A stretch of DNA of 14,643 nucleotides from a candidate division WWE3 bacterium RIFOXYC2_FULL_42_13 (GTDB lineage: Bacteria > Patescibacteriota > WWE3 > UBA101185 > UBA10185). The notes below the pieces were generated by a model that was not told the origin of the DNA, did no database searches, and worked only from the letters and a program-made list of their open reading frames with translations. The translations under genes were made by a program, and so were the position numbers. Positions 6,599-12,696 of this stretch are shown one piece after another. Numbering within the stretch: the stretch's first letter is position 1; every line of letters begins with the position of its first letter. The DNA lies in contig MEWF01000005.1 of the NCBI GenBank assembly GCA_001773255.1, positions 1 through 14,643 on the forward strand. Direction: 5' to 3'.

Positions 6599-6619
6599 AT
6601 TATACTTATACGCTTATAC
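6599..6619 (-). promoter_or_regulatory. Toxin-antitoxin promoter region with three TTATAC repeats
   Basis: A minus-strand TATAAT (6604-6599) lies 20 bases before the antitoxin ATG. On the plus strand TTATAC occurs at 6600, 6606 and 6614. Closely spaced repeats over the -10 region would suit autoregulation by the antitoxin or the complex. Confidence 0.45.
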
Positions 6620-6642
6620 GCACAAATAAAAGATTGCAAATA

Positions 6643-6822
6643 TTACTACCAGCCACTCTTAACGCACAGACTGCCTATGCTTATCTACAATCGTTTTCTG
6701 GCGTCCAAGTAAACACCGGCTGATCTGTGACCATCGGAAACCCTGGCGCACCAAATGTTCACACAATGGAACTCCTTGGTTGATTCTATGGTCAGAGTAT
6801 ACAAGACGATGACAGAATATAA
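6643..6822 (+). pseudogene. Possible remnant of a protein-coding gene
   Basis: This intergenic stretch reads on the plus strand as a protein-like peptide (LPATLNAQTAYAYLQSFSGVQ, then VTIGNPGAPNVHTMELLG and FYGQSIQDDDRI) interrupted by TGA at 6721 and 6781 and ended by TAA at 6820. There is no start codon or ribosome-binding site. Composition suggests former coding sequence, but no family is recognised and chance cannot be excluded. Confidence 0.22.
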
Positions 6823-6829
6823 AATAAAC

Positions 6830-7522
6830 CTAAATGTTACCGTTTGAACTGCTGTTATATCCGTTAGTATCAAGAATAAAATTTATTAGACTAACCGTTG
6901 CGGCGGTTCTTGCAGCAAAGTCGCCTGTTAGGGCTTCGTTCCATACCTTTTCAAAATCTTTTGGCAGTACTTTTAGGGATGCTATTCTTCGGTATGCGGT
7001 AGTACTTGCAGGTGTAGGCATATTATTTGTCTCATAAAGACCTTGCACAACCTTCCAAAGGATATTTGAAACCTGATAACCAATCATTGCTGTATCGTTT
7101 ACTGTTTTTGCAGATTGTATTTTTATTTTTACACTTGAAAGCCACTTTAGTACGGCATCCATATTCTTAGGCGTGTATGCGGTCAAAACTTCACTTGCGG
7201 TGTTTTGTAATGCCTGTAAACACTCGTTCTTGTCAAACAACACTTTCGCATCTAAAAACTGCCATACCTGCATAGGATCATCCTTCATTTTGGTTTGATA
7301 TTGAGTCACAGTTCCCTTTTTTATTTCCACCACAAGATTATTTACAAAAGATTCCTCAAAGTTATTTTCTGGTTCTTGCTCTGTAATAAGGATAAGATCA
7401 ATATCGGAAGTTGTAGAATAATCACCCCTCGCAACACTACCAATTACAAACATGGCAGCTATCGATTTATCGGCGATATATTTCTCTTTTATTTCATTGA
7501 TTATTTGATGATGTAAATCCAT
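6830..7522 (-). CDS. MNT-type nucleotidyltransferase with helical C-terminal domain
   Basis: A 230-aa protein of the polymerase-beta nucleotidyltransferase superfamily. GSVARGDYSTTSDIDLILI (residues 28-46) contains the G-S and D-x-D signature (D40, D42) that binds metal and nucleotide; a VVEIKKG strand follows where the third acidic residue is expected. Residues about 110-225 are helical, as in aminoglycoside nucleotidyltransferases and in MNT proteins joined to HEPN-like helices. Possible roles are modification of a small molecule, an antitoxin-like enzyme that modifies a HEPN partner, or a self-contained regulator. No separate HEPN gene is adjacent. TATAAT ends 7 bases before the ATG, so the mRNA is probably leaderless. 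It lies between a toxin-antitoxin pair and a protease operon, in accessory DNA. Confidence 0.82.
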   Translation of the reverse strand: MDLHHQIINEIKEKYIADKSIAAMFVIGSVARGDYSTTSDIDLILITEQEPENNFEESFVNNLVVEIKKGTVTQYQTKMKDDPMQVWQFLDAKVLFDKNECLQALQNTASEVLTAYTPKNMDAVLKWLSSVKIKIQSAKTVNDTAMIGYQVSNILWKVVQGLYETNNMPTPASTTAYRRIASLKVLPKDFEKVWNEALTGDFAARTAATVSLINFILDTNGYNSSSNGNI

Positions 7523-7529
7523 TAAGGTA

Positions 7530-7535
7530 ATTATA
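7530..7535 (-). promoter_or_regulatory. -10 box placed for a leaderless transcript of the nucleotidyltransferase
   Basis: A perfect TATAAT on the minus strand ends 7 bases before the ATG at 7522, the same spacing as at 1103-1116. The -35 position falls in the stem of the upstream terminator and matches poorly. Confidence 0.5.
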
Positions 7536-7540
7536 GTCTA

Positions 7541-7582
7541 TAAACGAAACGAGGGAACACATAGGTGAATATGTATTCCCTC
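7541..7582 (-). terminator. Terminator of the ClpP-like/membrane-protein operon
   Basis: Hairpin: GAGGGAA/TTCCCTC (7551-7557 with 7576-7582) and ACATA/TATGT around a single C-A mismatch, with a 6-base GGTGAA loop. On the minus strand it is followed by GTTTCGTTTA, a T-rich tail. It lies 28 bases past the operon's last stop codon. Confidence 0.65.
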
Positions 7583-7609
7583 ATAGGGCAGATCAAGAAG
7601 GCGGTTTGG

Positions 7610-7843
7610 TTATTTTGATGGCTCGTCGTCCAAGTGAAATGTTTCGACAAACGATCTTTCTTCTGCTTCTCGCATCCAATCGCCGTCCATCACTCGAACA
7701 TAGTCATCGACCAAAGCTGCATTCTGTTGGGCAATCTGTTTTCGCTTTGCGTTAGCCTTCTTCACCCTCGGCACAACGATAATAGCGATAACTGCCACAG
7801 CCATGAGTCCACCAACAGTTATCAGCAGGGTTGTTGGGTTCAT
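7610..7843 (-). CDS. Single-pass membrane protein coupled to the ClpP-like protease (77 aa)
   Basis: MNPTTLLITVGGLMAVAVIA begins one membrane helix (about residues 4-25). It is followed by a strongly basic stretch (PRVKKANAKRKQ) and a soluble, acidic C-terminal half (VDDYVRVMDGDWMREAEERS...). Basic residues after the helix predict the soluble part in the cytoplasm. The ATG shares bases with the protease TGA (ATGA overlap), and AAGGAG inside the protease gene is 8 bases upstream, so the two proteins are made together. The natural reading is a membrane anchor or adaptor for the protease, but no known family is recognised. It shares the relatively high G+C of its partner. Confidence 0.75.
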   Translation of the reverse strand: MNPTTLLITVGGLMAVAVIAIIVVPRVKKANAKRKQIAQQNAALVDDYVRVMDGDWMREAEERSFVETFHLDDEPSK

Positions 7844-8460
7844 TTCTCGGACTCCTTCTGGTCAAGTTGCTCGTCCAGTTGCTGCGTCGGAATAGGCGGG
7901 TCTTTGACCACTTCGTCAACGAACTTAACCTTGAGGGCTTCTTCGGCAGAGAAGTTTCTTTCGAAGAGGGCGTACTGACGAAGGTCATCTACGGAAACGC
8001 CTGTGCGGTCGCTGACTTCTTGAATCATCGTGAGCCGACCACTGCGGACATGTTCCAGTACCCAGTCGTGCCCTTCCATGATTGCCGAGAGCTCGTTGTT
8101 CTCCAAACGGTACTGACCCCAATGGAACATGAGTTCCGAGTTGGACAGAGCCTTACGAATCTTGCAAACCTGCAAGACCCTGAAACCGTTGGAGCGGGCT
8201 CTTGCCATCACGAAGCCTGTGAACTCAATACCACTTTGAAGCATTGCAGCCCTGATAGCCGTGAAGCAGTCGTTCTGTCCGCCGTTGCTGTTGATCAGAA
8301 GGGTAACCGATTTCATACCTTGTTTTTGTGCAAGAAAAATGCACTCGGTAACCACTTCTTCCAGTTCGACACAGAAATCGCCATAAACAGGGATAAACCC
8401 TTTCTTGGCAAGTTCAAGTGCCATGTCACGAAATGTTTTCCAGTCTTTGATCATTGGCAT
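7840..8460 (-). CDS. ClpP-like serine protease (divergent, 206 aa)
   Basis: A ClpP/crotonase-fold protease. LLINSNGG (residues 54-61) matches ClpP's INSPGG loop, S90 in ARARSNGF the nucleophile, H113 in LMFHWG the catalytic histidine (MIHQP in ClpP), and NFSAEEALKVKFVDEVV (169-185) the SAEEA handle helix. The Ser-His spacing of 23 is close to ClpP's 25. By alignment, the usual catalytic Asp is Tyr163; D158/D159 or E168 might substitute, or activity may be altered. No ATPase partner is nearby. Residues 186-206 form a polar tail. I chose the ATG at 8460 over that at 8466 because AAAGGAG is then 8 rather than 2 bases upstream. It has its own promoter, is coupled to a membrane-protein gene, and is clearly richer in G+C than its neighbours. 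Alternatives include a phage head-maturation or SDH-type protease. Confidence 0.82.
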   Translation of the reverse strand: MPMIKDWKTFRDMALELAKKGFIPVYGDFCVELEEVVTECIFLAQKQGMKSVTLLINSNGGQNDCFTAIRAAMLQSGIEFTGFVMARARSNGFRVLQVCKIRKALSNSELMFHWGQYRLENNELSAIMEGHDWVLEHVRSGRLTMIQEVSDRTGVSVDDLRQYALFERNFSAEEALKVKFVDEVVKDPPIPTQQLDEQLDQKESEK

Positions 8461-8492
8461 CGTCATCTCTCCTTTTGATGATGAATAGATTA

Positions 8493-8518
8493 TTCCACAT
8501 GTGTTTTTTGTGGTGGAA
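8493..8518 (-). promoter_or_regulatory. Inverted repeat in the 5' leader of the ClpP-like operon
   Basis: TTCCAC (8493-8498) and GTGGAA (8513-8518) form a perfect 6-base inverted repeat with a 14-base spacing that starts with ATGTGT. It lies between the predicted transcription start (about 8540) and the ribosome-binding site. It may be an operator or an RNA hairpin. Confidence 0.35.
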
Positions 8519-8545
8519 ATGCCTAAAGTGCTATTGGATGCTTTA

Positions 8546-8574
8546 ATTATAGCCCAAAACGCCTATTTACGCAA
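8546..8574 (-). promoter_or_regulatory. Sigma-70 promoter of the ClpP-like operon
   Basis: On the minus strand TTGCGT (8574-8569), a 17-base spacer and a perfect TATAAT (8551-8546). The predicted start near 8540 leaves an 80-base leader before the AAAGGAG site. The same -35 box, TTGCGT, occurs in the promoter at 13311-13339. Confidence 0.7.
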
Positions 8575-8640
8575 ACTATAGGACATGGTAATTACCTGAT
8601 ATTACTTGATCGCTTTATAACACATTGGTGGTTTTTGTGC

Positions 8641-8646
8641 TATTTT
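8641..8646 (+). promoter_or_regulatory. Possible extended -10 box before the terminase-like gene
   Basis: TGC-TATTTT ends 6 bases before the ATG at 8653, the same near-leaderless layout as three other genes in the window. There is no clear -35 box. An alternative TATAAC lies at 8616-8621. Confidence 0.3.
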
Positions 8647-8652
8647 TGCCTT

Positions 8653-9105
8653 ATGAAACCGTCTTTAACCGTTAAGCAGCGTGTGTTCGTTGAAGAACTG
8701 GTAAAAACAAGAGAACCGATGAAAGCAGCACTTGCCGCATACAAAATTGCGGAAGGTACAAACAGTAGCCATGTGGCATCAAGTATTGCCTACCAGAACA
8801 TGAGAAACCCTCGTATAAGGGCGTACATCGATTCATTTTACTTTTCTGATGAAGAACTAATTAAGTTACTTAAAAACGCTTTAGATGCAACTAAAAGCAT
8901 CAAAGGAACGCATATAAAAGAGCCTGATTGGTCAACCAGATTCCGTGCATTAGAACTGGCATTTATGTTGAAGGGCTATTTTGATAGGAAAGATGGCGAG
9001 ACAAGTCGCCAGCACTCCAATATAACGGTGAAGTTTAAGCACAATAAGAGTAAAATGGCGGCAGGTGATTGGATCGCTGGAGTCCCTGCATCCAACAACC
9101 CCTGA
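8653..9105 (+). CDS. Terminase small subunit-like protein (TerS)
   Basis: A 150-aa protein whose N-terminal half follows the phage small-terminase pattern: LTVKQRVFVEELVKTREPMKAALAAYKI, then AYQNMRNPRIRAYID, the helix-turn-helix that recognises the packaging site. A second helical part (EELIKLLKNALDATK ... DWSTRFRALELAFMLKGYFDRK) matches the DW-x-T-R-ALEL tail common in these proteins and would drive ring formation. TerS selects DNA for packaging and hands it to the large subunit, which is absent here. In phage satellites a lone TerS redirects a helper phage's packaging, so that role is plausible but inferred. I use the ATG at 8653, not the upstream TTG at 8635, because homologous sequence begins there. 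It is the first gene of the rightward module. Confidence 0.7.
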   Translation: MKPSLTVKQRVFVEELVKTREPMKAALAAYKIAEGTNSSHVASSIAYQNMRNPRIRAYIDSFYFSDEELIKLLKNALDATKSIKGTHIKEPDWSTRFRALELAFMLKGYFDRKDGETSRQHSNITVKFKHNKSKMAAGDWIAGVPASNNP

Positions 9106-9163
9106 CCCCTCTTGTACAAAAAAATTTCCTGCTCGATGTTTCTTGCCCAAAAATGTTAATTTT

Positions 9164-9625
9164 ATGGAAAATAATGCTAATAAATACAAAAATGATGATT
9201 CTACAAAAGATTTGCTGCAAATGCTCAAAGATATTGCAGAAGGTAAACCACTACCAGAAGATTTAAGAAGAAAAAGAAGCACAAAAGGAGGACTGTTTTC
9301 ACTTGATCCTGAAACGCACACTCTGTACTTTATACTCTTGGACAAGTACGACCTTGATTTTCCTTTGTATCTTGGCGATACACAAAACTATCGTATGGCA
9401 GAGTTGCTGGTAAATCAGGCAGAGCAACTTTTGACGCATAAAGAAATATACGAACACATCTTCAATCGCACCTACGAGGACGCCTTAGAACCAGATAAGG
9501 AGTTACGATATTTCATAAACCGATTCAAGAAAAAACTACAAAAGAAATGGAAATTAAAACCCCTGTTAAAGATTATGTTTGAAAGTAACTATGGGCGTGG
9601 GTACACGCTACACAATAAAATGTAG
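9164..9625 (+). CDS. Winged-helix DNA-binding protein (OmpR/PhoB effector-domain type, no receiver)
   Basis: A 153-aa protein. The C-terminal 75 residues fit the transcriptional regulatory C-terminal winged helix: MAELLVNQAEQLLTHKEIYEHIF, then LRYFINRFKKKLQ as the recognition helix (compare ISRLRKKL) and ESNYGRGYTL as the wing hairpin (compare TVRGVGYRL). No phosphoreceiver domain precedes it. Instead there is a polar N-terminus (KDLLQMLKDIAEGKPLPEDLRRKRSTKGG) and a short strand-rich segment. It probably regulates the element's genes. The frame is open further upstream, but only the ATG at 9164 avoids overlapping the terminase-like gene. No ribosome-binding site is evident. A hairpin with a T-rich tail follows the stop. 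Confidence 0.7.
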   Translation: MENNANKYKNDDSTKDLLQMLKDIAEGKPLPEDLRRKRSTKGGLFSLDPETHTLYFILLDKYDLDFPLYLGDTQNYRMAELLVNQAEQLLTHKEIYEHIFNRTYEDALEPDKELRYFINRFKKKLQKKWKLKPLLKIMFESNYGRGYTLHNKM

Positions 9626-9633
9626 ACATAATA

Positions 9634-9657
9634 GTGCTACGATTTAGCACATTGTTT
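9634..9657 (+). terminator. Terminator-like hairpin after the winged-helix gene
   Basis: GTGCTA (9634-9639) pairs with TAGCAC (9645-9650) around a 5-base loop, followed by ATTGTTTTGAG. It is 9 bases after the TAG stop. It is short, so termination may be partial. Confidence 0.45.
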
Positions 9658-9676
9658 TGAGTGTTGTTGTAATAAA

Positions 9677-9709
9677 AACCATCCTAATATCGGGGTGGTT
9701 ATTTATTTT
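9677..9709 (+). terminator. Second terminator or attenuator before the replication operon
   Basis: AACCATCC (9677-9684) pairs with GGGTGGTT (9693-9700), one pair being G-T, around an 8-base loop, followed by ATTTATTTT. It ends just before the GGAG ribosome-binding site of the next gene, a position suited to controlling entry into the downstream operon. On the minus strand it is followed by TTTTATT, so it could work both ways. Confidence 0.5.
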
Positions 9710-9722
9710 ATGGAGAAATTTA

Positions 9723-9974
9723 ATGGACACTCAAAATGGTTATGCTACAAAAGATTTTTACCTTTCCGCTTTACTAACCTTATCCCCTGAGACAGGCTTT
9801 GAAAAACTTGAAAAAGACGACAATGGCTCGTACTGGTGTGTCTTTAACAATAAAGACCAATGTGAAATTGTAATAAACAACTACCTGAAAAATCAACTAC
9901 AGGTGAGGGCAAAGGATTTCGTTGCTGCAATAAAAATCCTCAAGGAACGGATGGTTTATGGAGGTGGGAGGTAG
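9723..9974 (+). CDS. DUF5659-like small protein (83 aa)
   Basis: Begins MDTQNGYATKDFYLSALLTL and continues with a central strand pair (SYWCVFNNKDQCEIVINNYL) and the closing NQLQVRAKDFVAAIKILKER. This ordered pattern (Y-x-T-K-D-x-YL near the start, V-x-x-KDF near the end) is what I recall of DUF5659, a short alpha/beta family seen in CPR genomes near integrative genes. The function is unknown; a DNA- or replication-associated accessory role is inferred from position. I use the ATG at 9723 because GGAG lies 7 bases upstream; the longer frame from 9657 would run through the hairpin. It is the first gene of a tight operon with the replisome organizer, only 3 bases apart. Confidence 0.65.
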   Translation: MDTQNGYATKDFYLSALLTLSPETGFEKLEKDDNGSYWCVFNNKDQCEIVINNYLKNQLQVRAKDFVAAIKILKERMVYGGGR

Positions 9975-9977
9975 TTT

Positions 9978-10796
9978 ATGGCAAAAGCACGGATGATTCA
10001 TAATAAAATATCCCGCTCCTTACAAGTTCAAAACCTGTCTTTAGAAGCACAGCTTTTATTTACATGGATGATCCCACACGCTGACGATGCGGGGCGTATT
10101 CGTGGGGAGGCGAACTATATAAGAGCTACAGTCGTACCCTTGAAGGATTGGACAACCGAACAGGTTGAGGGGTACATCATCGAAATCCAAAAAGAAAAAC
10201 TGGTATATCGTTGGCAACAAGACGGTATATGGATAATCGAGTTTGTTAAATGGACACAGCACCAGAGGTTAAGAAAAGATAGGTTAAAAACTTCCGAACT
10301 ACCGCCATTTCCTAACAGAGATGTGCCTTTGACAACCAACTGGCAACCAGAGGACAACCAAGAGCAAGACAACACGGCAACACAATATGAATATAATGAA
10401 ATAGAATCTAATGGTAATCAGAATCCTAATCCCAATGTAATTGTTAATAAAAGCGAATCTAATTACATCGCTGTTAAAGATTCTTCTATTAAGAGAGAAA
10501 ACAAGTTTGGTGGTATAGAAATACCTCAGTTGATTAGTCCCTATTCTTTTAATCCGACTACAAAAGAAGAGACGGCAGCAAGAGACGCTTGGAAAAAACT
10601 CGAACCCTTTAATACGAAGGCTTTCACCACAACTTATCTGGCAGCACTACGCAAAGGGCTGGATGCCGACCACTTTTATCAATTTGTAAGCGAGATCAAC
10701 CAAGACTCGACGATTACAAACAAAGGAGCGGTGTTCAATGAAAAAGTAAAAACCTATTTTGAAAAGAAGGAAGGTCATGGCGAAGCGGGGCAATAG
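9978..10796 (+). CDS. Phage-type replisome organizer/replication initiation protein
   Basis: A 272-aa protein. The N-terminal 110 residues match phage replisome organizer N-terminal domains: MAKARMIHNKISRSLQVQNL, LLFTWMIPHADDAGRIRG and WIIEFVKWTQHQRLRKD form a winged helix that binds the origin. A low-complexity, asparagine- and glutamine-rich linker (about 120-175) separates it from a helical C-terminal part (KEETAARDAWKKLEPFN ... ALRKGLDADHFYQFVSEIN), probably the helicase- or loader-interacting region. In phages such proteins start replication by recruiting host DnaB/DnaC-like factors. A GGGAGGT ribosome-binding site overlaps the stop of the preceding gene, and the next gene overlaps its own end by 20 bases. 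No obvious iteron origin was found inside the gene by eye. Confidence 0.8.
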   Translation: MAKARMIHNKISRSLQVQNLSLEAQLLFTWMIPHADDAGRIRGEANYIRATVVPLKDWTTEQVEGYIIEIQKEKLVYRWQQDGIWIIEFVKWTQHQRLRKDRLKTSELPPFPNRDVPLTTNWQPEDNQEQDNTATQYEYNEIESNGNQNPNPNVIVNKSESNYIAVKDSSIKRENKFGGIEIPQLISPYSFNPTTKEETAARDAWKKLEPFNTKAFTTTYLAALRKGLDADHFYQFVSEINQDSTITNKGAVFNEKVKTYFEKKEGHGEAGQ

Positions 10797-10926
10797 TAAA
10801 AAAGCTATTGTGCCAACGCTACCACGAAAGGTTGAGCCAGACCTTGAACAGCAAATGCGGGTACTGGCAAACTTTTTAATTGATCGTATTCTTTTGGATA
10901 TTAAAAACGGCAAGTGCTATAAGTAA
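10777..10926 (+). CDS. Small basic protein between replication and recombinase genes (49 aa)
   Basis: MAKRGNSKKAIVPTLPRKVE is followed by a helical stretch (PDLEQQMRVLANFLIDRILLD) and IKNGKCYK. It overlaps the replisome-organizer gene by 20 bases. A GAAGGAAGG ribosome-binding site lies just before the ATG, which supports its translation. The basic head and amphipathic helix suggest a nucleic-acid-binding or adaptor peptide, but no family is recognised. The serine recombinase starts 15 bases after its stop, so it sits in the same operon and might be a recombination directionality factor or copy-control peptide; both are guesses from position. Confidence 0.65.
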   Translation: MAKRGNSKKAIVPTLPRKVEPDLEQQMRVLANFLIDRILLDIKNGKCYK

Positions 10927-10941
10927 TTAGAAGGTTATTTT

Positions 10942-12696
10942 ATGTTTATGGATGTCGGAAAAATTAAAATCAAAAAAGAAATAAATGCTGCTGTATGTAG
11001 AACCAGTAGCTCAAAACAAGACTTTGAAGGCGATTCCCCAGAAGAACAAAAAGAGGCTATTGAAAAAACCGCTAAGCGAGAAGGTGAAACCATAGAAAAG
11101 TGGTTTAGTTTTACACAATCTGCATCGGGTGAGTTGGACACACAACCTATACTGGAAGCATTAAATTTCTGTCAGGAGAAACTCGCAGAAGGCATTAGGG
11201 TCAAGAAGCTTTATATCAGAGCCGTTGACCGCTTTACAAGAGGCGGCGTAGGAACTTTTGACACCCTATGTGCTGCTTTCAGTAAAACAGGCACGGAAAT
11301 CGTGGACACTTACGGAGATATTAGAAACGACAAAATAAACACTTTGGAACATTTGGGCTTTGAGTACAAATGGAGTCAATACAACCCTTATAAAACTACG
11401 CAACTTATAAAATCCGAGGAAGCAAGAAATGAAATTACACGAATCCTGACAAGGATGGTCGGAAACGAAATAAGATATTGCAGTTTAGGATACAAAGTAA
11501 GACCGCCTGATTATGGCTACATGAACATAAAAATAGATACACCTCATGGGAAACGAGCAATTCAAGTACCCCATCCGCAAGAATCTGTTTTCGTAGTGAA
11601 AATGTTTGAGTTGGCATTAAATGGGAATCTTACAGAGGATGAAATATGTGAAGAAATAAATAATCTTGGCTATCTATCACGCAAACAAGCATTAAGGGAT
11701 AAAAGAGACCGTAGCAAAATAATCGGGTACAGAGGTGGCACACCGCTAACCCCAAGACAACTACGAAAGTACCTTTCCGATATTTGCTATTGTGGGCTAC
11801 AAAAAGAAAAATGGACTCGTAATCTACCAATAAAGTCAAAATCAGAACCGCTTGTAACGGTTGATGTTTTCAACAAGGTGAACAAAAATCGTCTGAAAAT
11901 AATTGAAACCAACGGGGCATACGAAATAATAAATCAGACGGCGTTACCAGAGTGGCAAAAAAGAAAGTTGATAAAGAATCCATTGTATCCGTACAAACGA
12001 GTTGTAAGGTGTCCTGTGTGTCGCCAGCCGCTCTTAGGATCGGCATCTAAAGGAAAATCGGGAAAATACTTTGGGGCTTACCATTGCAACCGAGGACATT
12101 ACTTTAGGGTGAAATTAAAAGATTTTAACGACACAATAGAAAACTTTGCAGGTAACCTACATTTCAGCGATAAATTTATAAACGATTTTAATAAAATCTT
12201 CTTCGAGGAGTGGGAAAAAAGAGAAATTGCAACCGCTAAAGATTCGATTAACTATGCAGAACAGATTATAAACAAGGATCGGGAAGTGCTAAACCTTAAA
12301 GAAAAGATGAAGATGCTTACCTCGCAAACGACTATGAAAATGTTTGAAGACGATATTGAAAAGCTATTGATTGAAAAATCAAACTTGATTCAACAACGAG
12401 ACAAAAAAGAAACTGAGCAACTGGATATGCACACAATTTCAAACTATGTTAAGTATTATATGGAACACCTTGATGACTTACTACTTGGTGGCGAGGATAC
12501 GCTAAAAAATGCCGATATGCTTAGCCTTGCCTTTGCTACCCCACCCACCTACTACGACCTACTCAATGGAACCCCACAACTATCCGCACTATTTCAACTT
12601 AAACAGGATTATGAAAAAAGTGAAAACCTTATGGTGCACCCGGAGGGACTCGAACCCCCGACTTCAGCGTCCGCAACGCTGCGTTCTATCCTCTGA
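10942..12696 (+). CDS. Large serine recombinase (site-specific integrase) of the element
   Basis: A 584-aa resolvase/invertase-type integrase. The N-terminal catalytic domain has VCRTSSSKQDFEGDSPEEQ, with S22 as nucleophile and R20 beside it, and DRFTRGGVGTFD (96-107). The recombinase domain follows (LGYKVRPPDYGYMNIKI, PHPQESVFVVKMFELAL, LTPRQLRKYLSDICYCG). A zinc ribbon has CPVC (about 358-361) and YHCNRGH about 30 residues later. A charged coiled coil (about 420-500) is typical of synapsis control. These enzymes cut both strands through a phosphoserine link and join short attachment sites. GAAGG lies 7 bases before the ATG. The last 21 codons (HPEGLEPPTSASATLRSIL at the end) are antisense to tRNA-Arg, so the C-terminus is supplied by the attachment site. 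Confidence 0.95.
   Translation: MFMDVGKIKIKKEINAAVCRTSSSKQDFEGDSPEEQKEAIEKTAKREGETIEKWFSFTQSASGELDTQPILEALNFCQEKLAEGIRVKKLYIRAVDRFTRGGVGTFDTLCAAFSKTGTEIVDTYGDIRNDKINTLEHLGFEYKWSQYNPYKTTQLIKSEEARNEITRILTRMVGNEIRYCSLGYKVRPPDYGYMNIKIDTPHGKRAIQVPHPQESVFVVKMFELALNGNLTEDEICEEINNLGYLSRKQALRDKRDRSKIIGYRGGTPLTPRQLRKYLSDICYCGLQKEKWTRNLPIKSKSEPLVTVDVFNKVNKNRLKIIETNGAYEIINQTALPEWQKRKLIKNPLYPYKRVVRCPVCRQPLLGSASKGKSGKYFGAYHCNRGHYFRVKLKDFNDTIENFAGNLHFSDKFINDFNKIFFEEWEKREIATAKDSINYAEQIINKDREVLNLKEKMKMLTSQTTMKMFEDDIEKLLIEKSNLIQQRDKKETEQLDMHTISNYVKYYMEHLDDLLLGGEDTLKNADMLSLAFATPPTYYDLLNGTPQLSALFQLKQDYEKSENLMVHPEGLEPPTSASATLRSIL

Noticed and set aside
6744..6752. TGGCGCACC as a left attachment site for the tRNA-Arg element (compare TGGTGCACC at 12632-12640)
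   Set aside because: It matches only 8 of 9 bases with nothing conserved beyond, which is too short to tell from chance, although its position near a possible gene remnant is suggestive.
7831..8478. A 215-codon plus-strand open frame covering the ClpP-like gene
   Set aside because: It is antisense to a gene with clear ClpP motifs, promoter and ribosome-binding site. It has no such signals and its protein resembles nothing; it is a shadow of the G+C-rich gene.
8653..12696. Complete prophage
   Set aside because: No capsid, portal, tail, lysis or large-terminase gene is present between the divergent region and tRNA-Arg.
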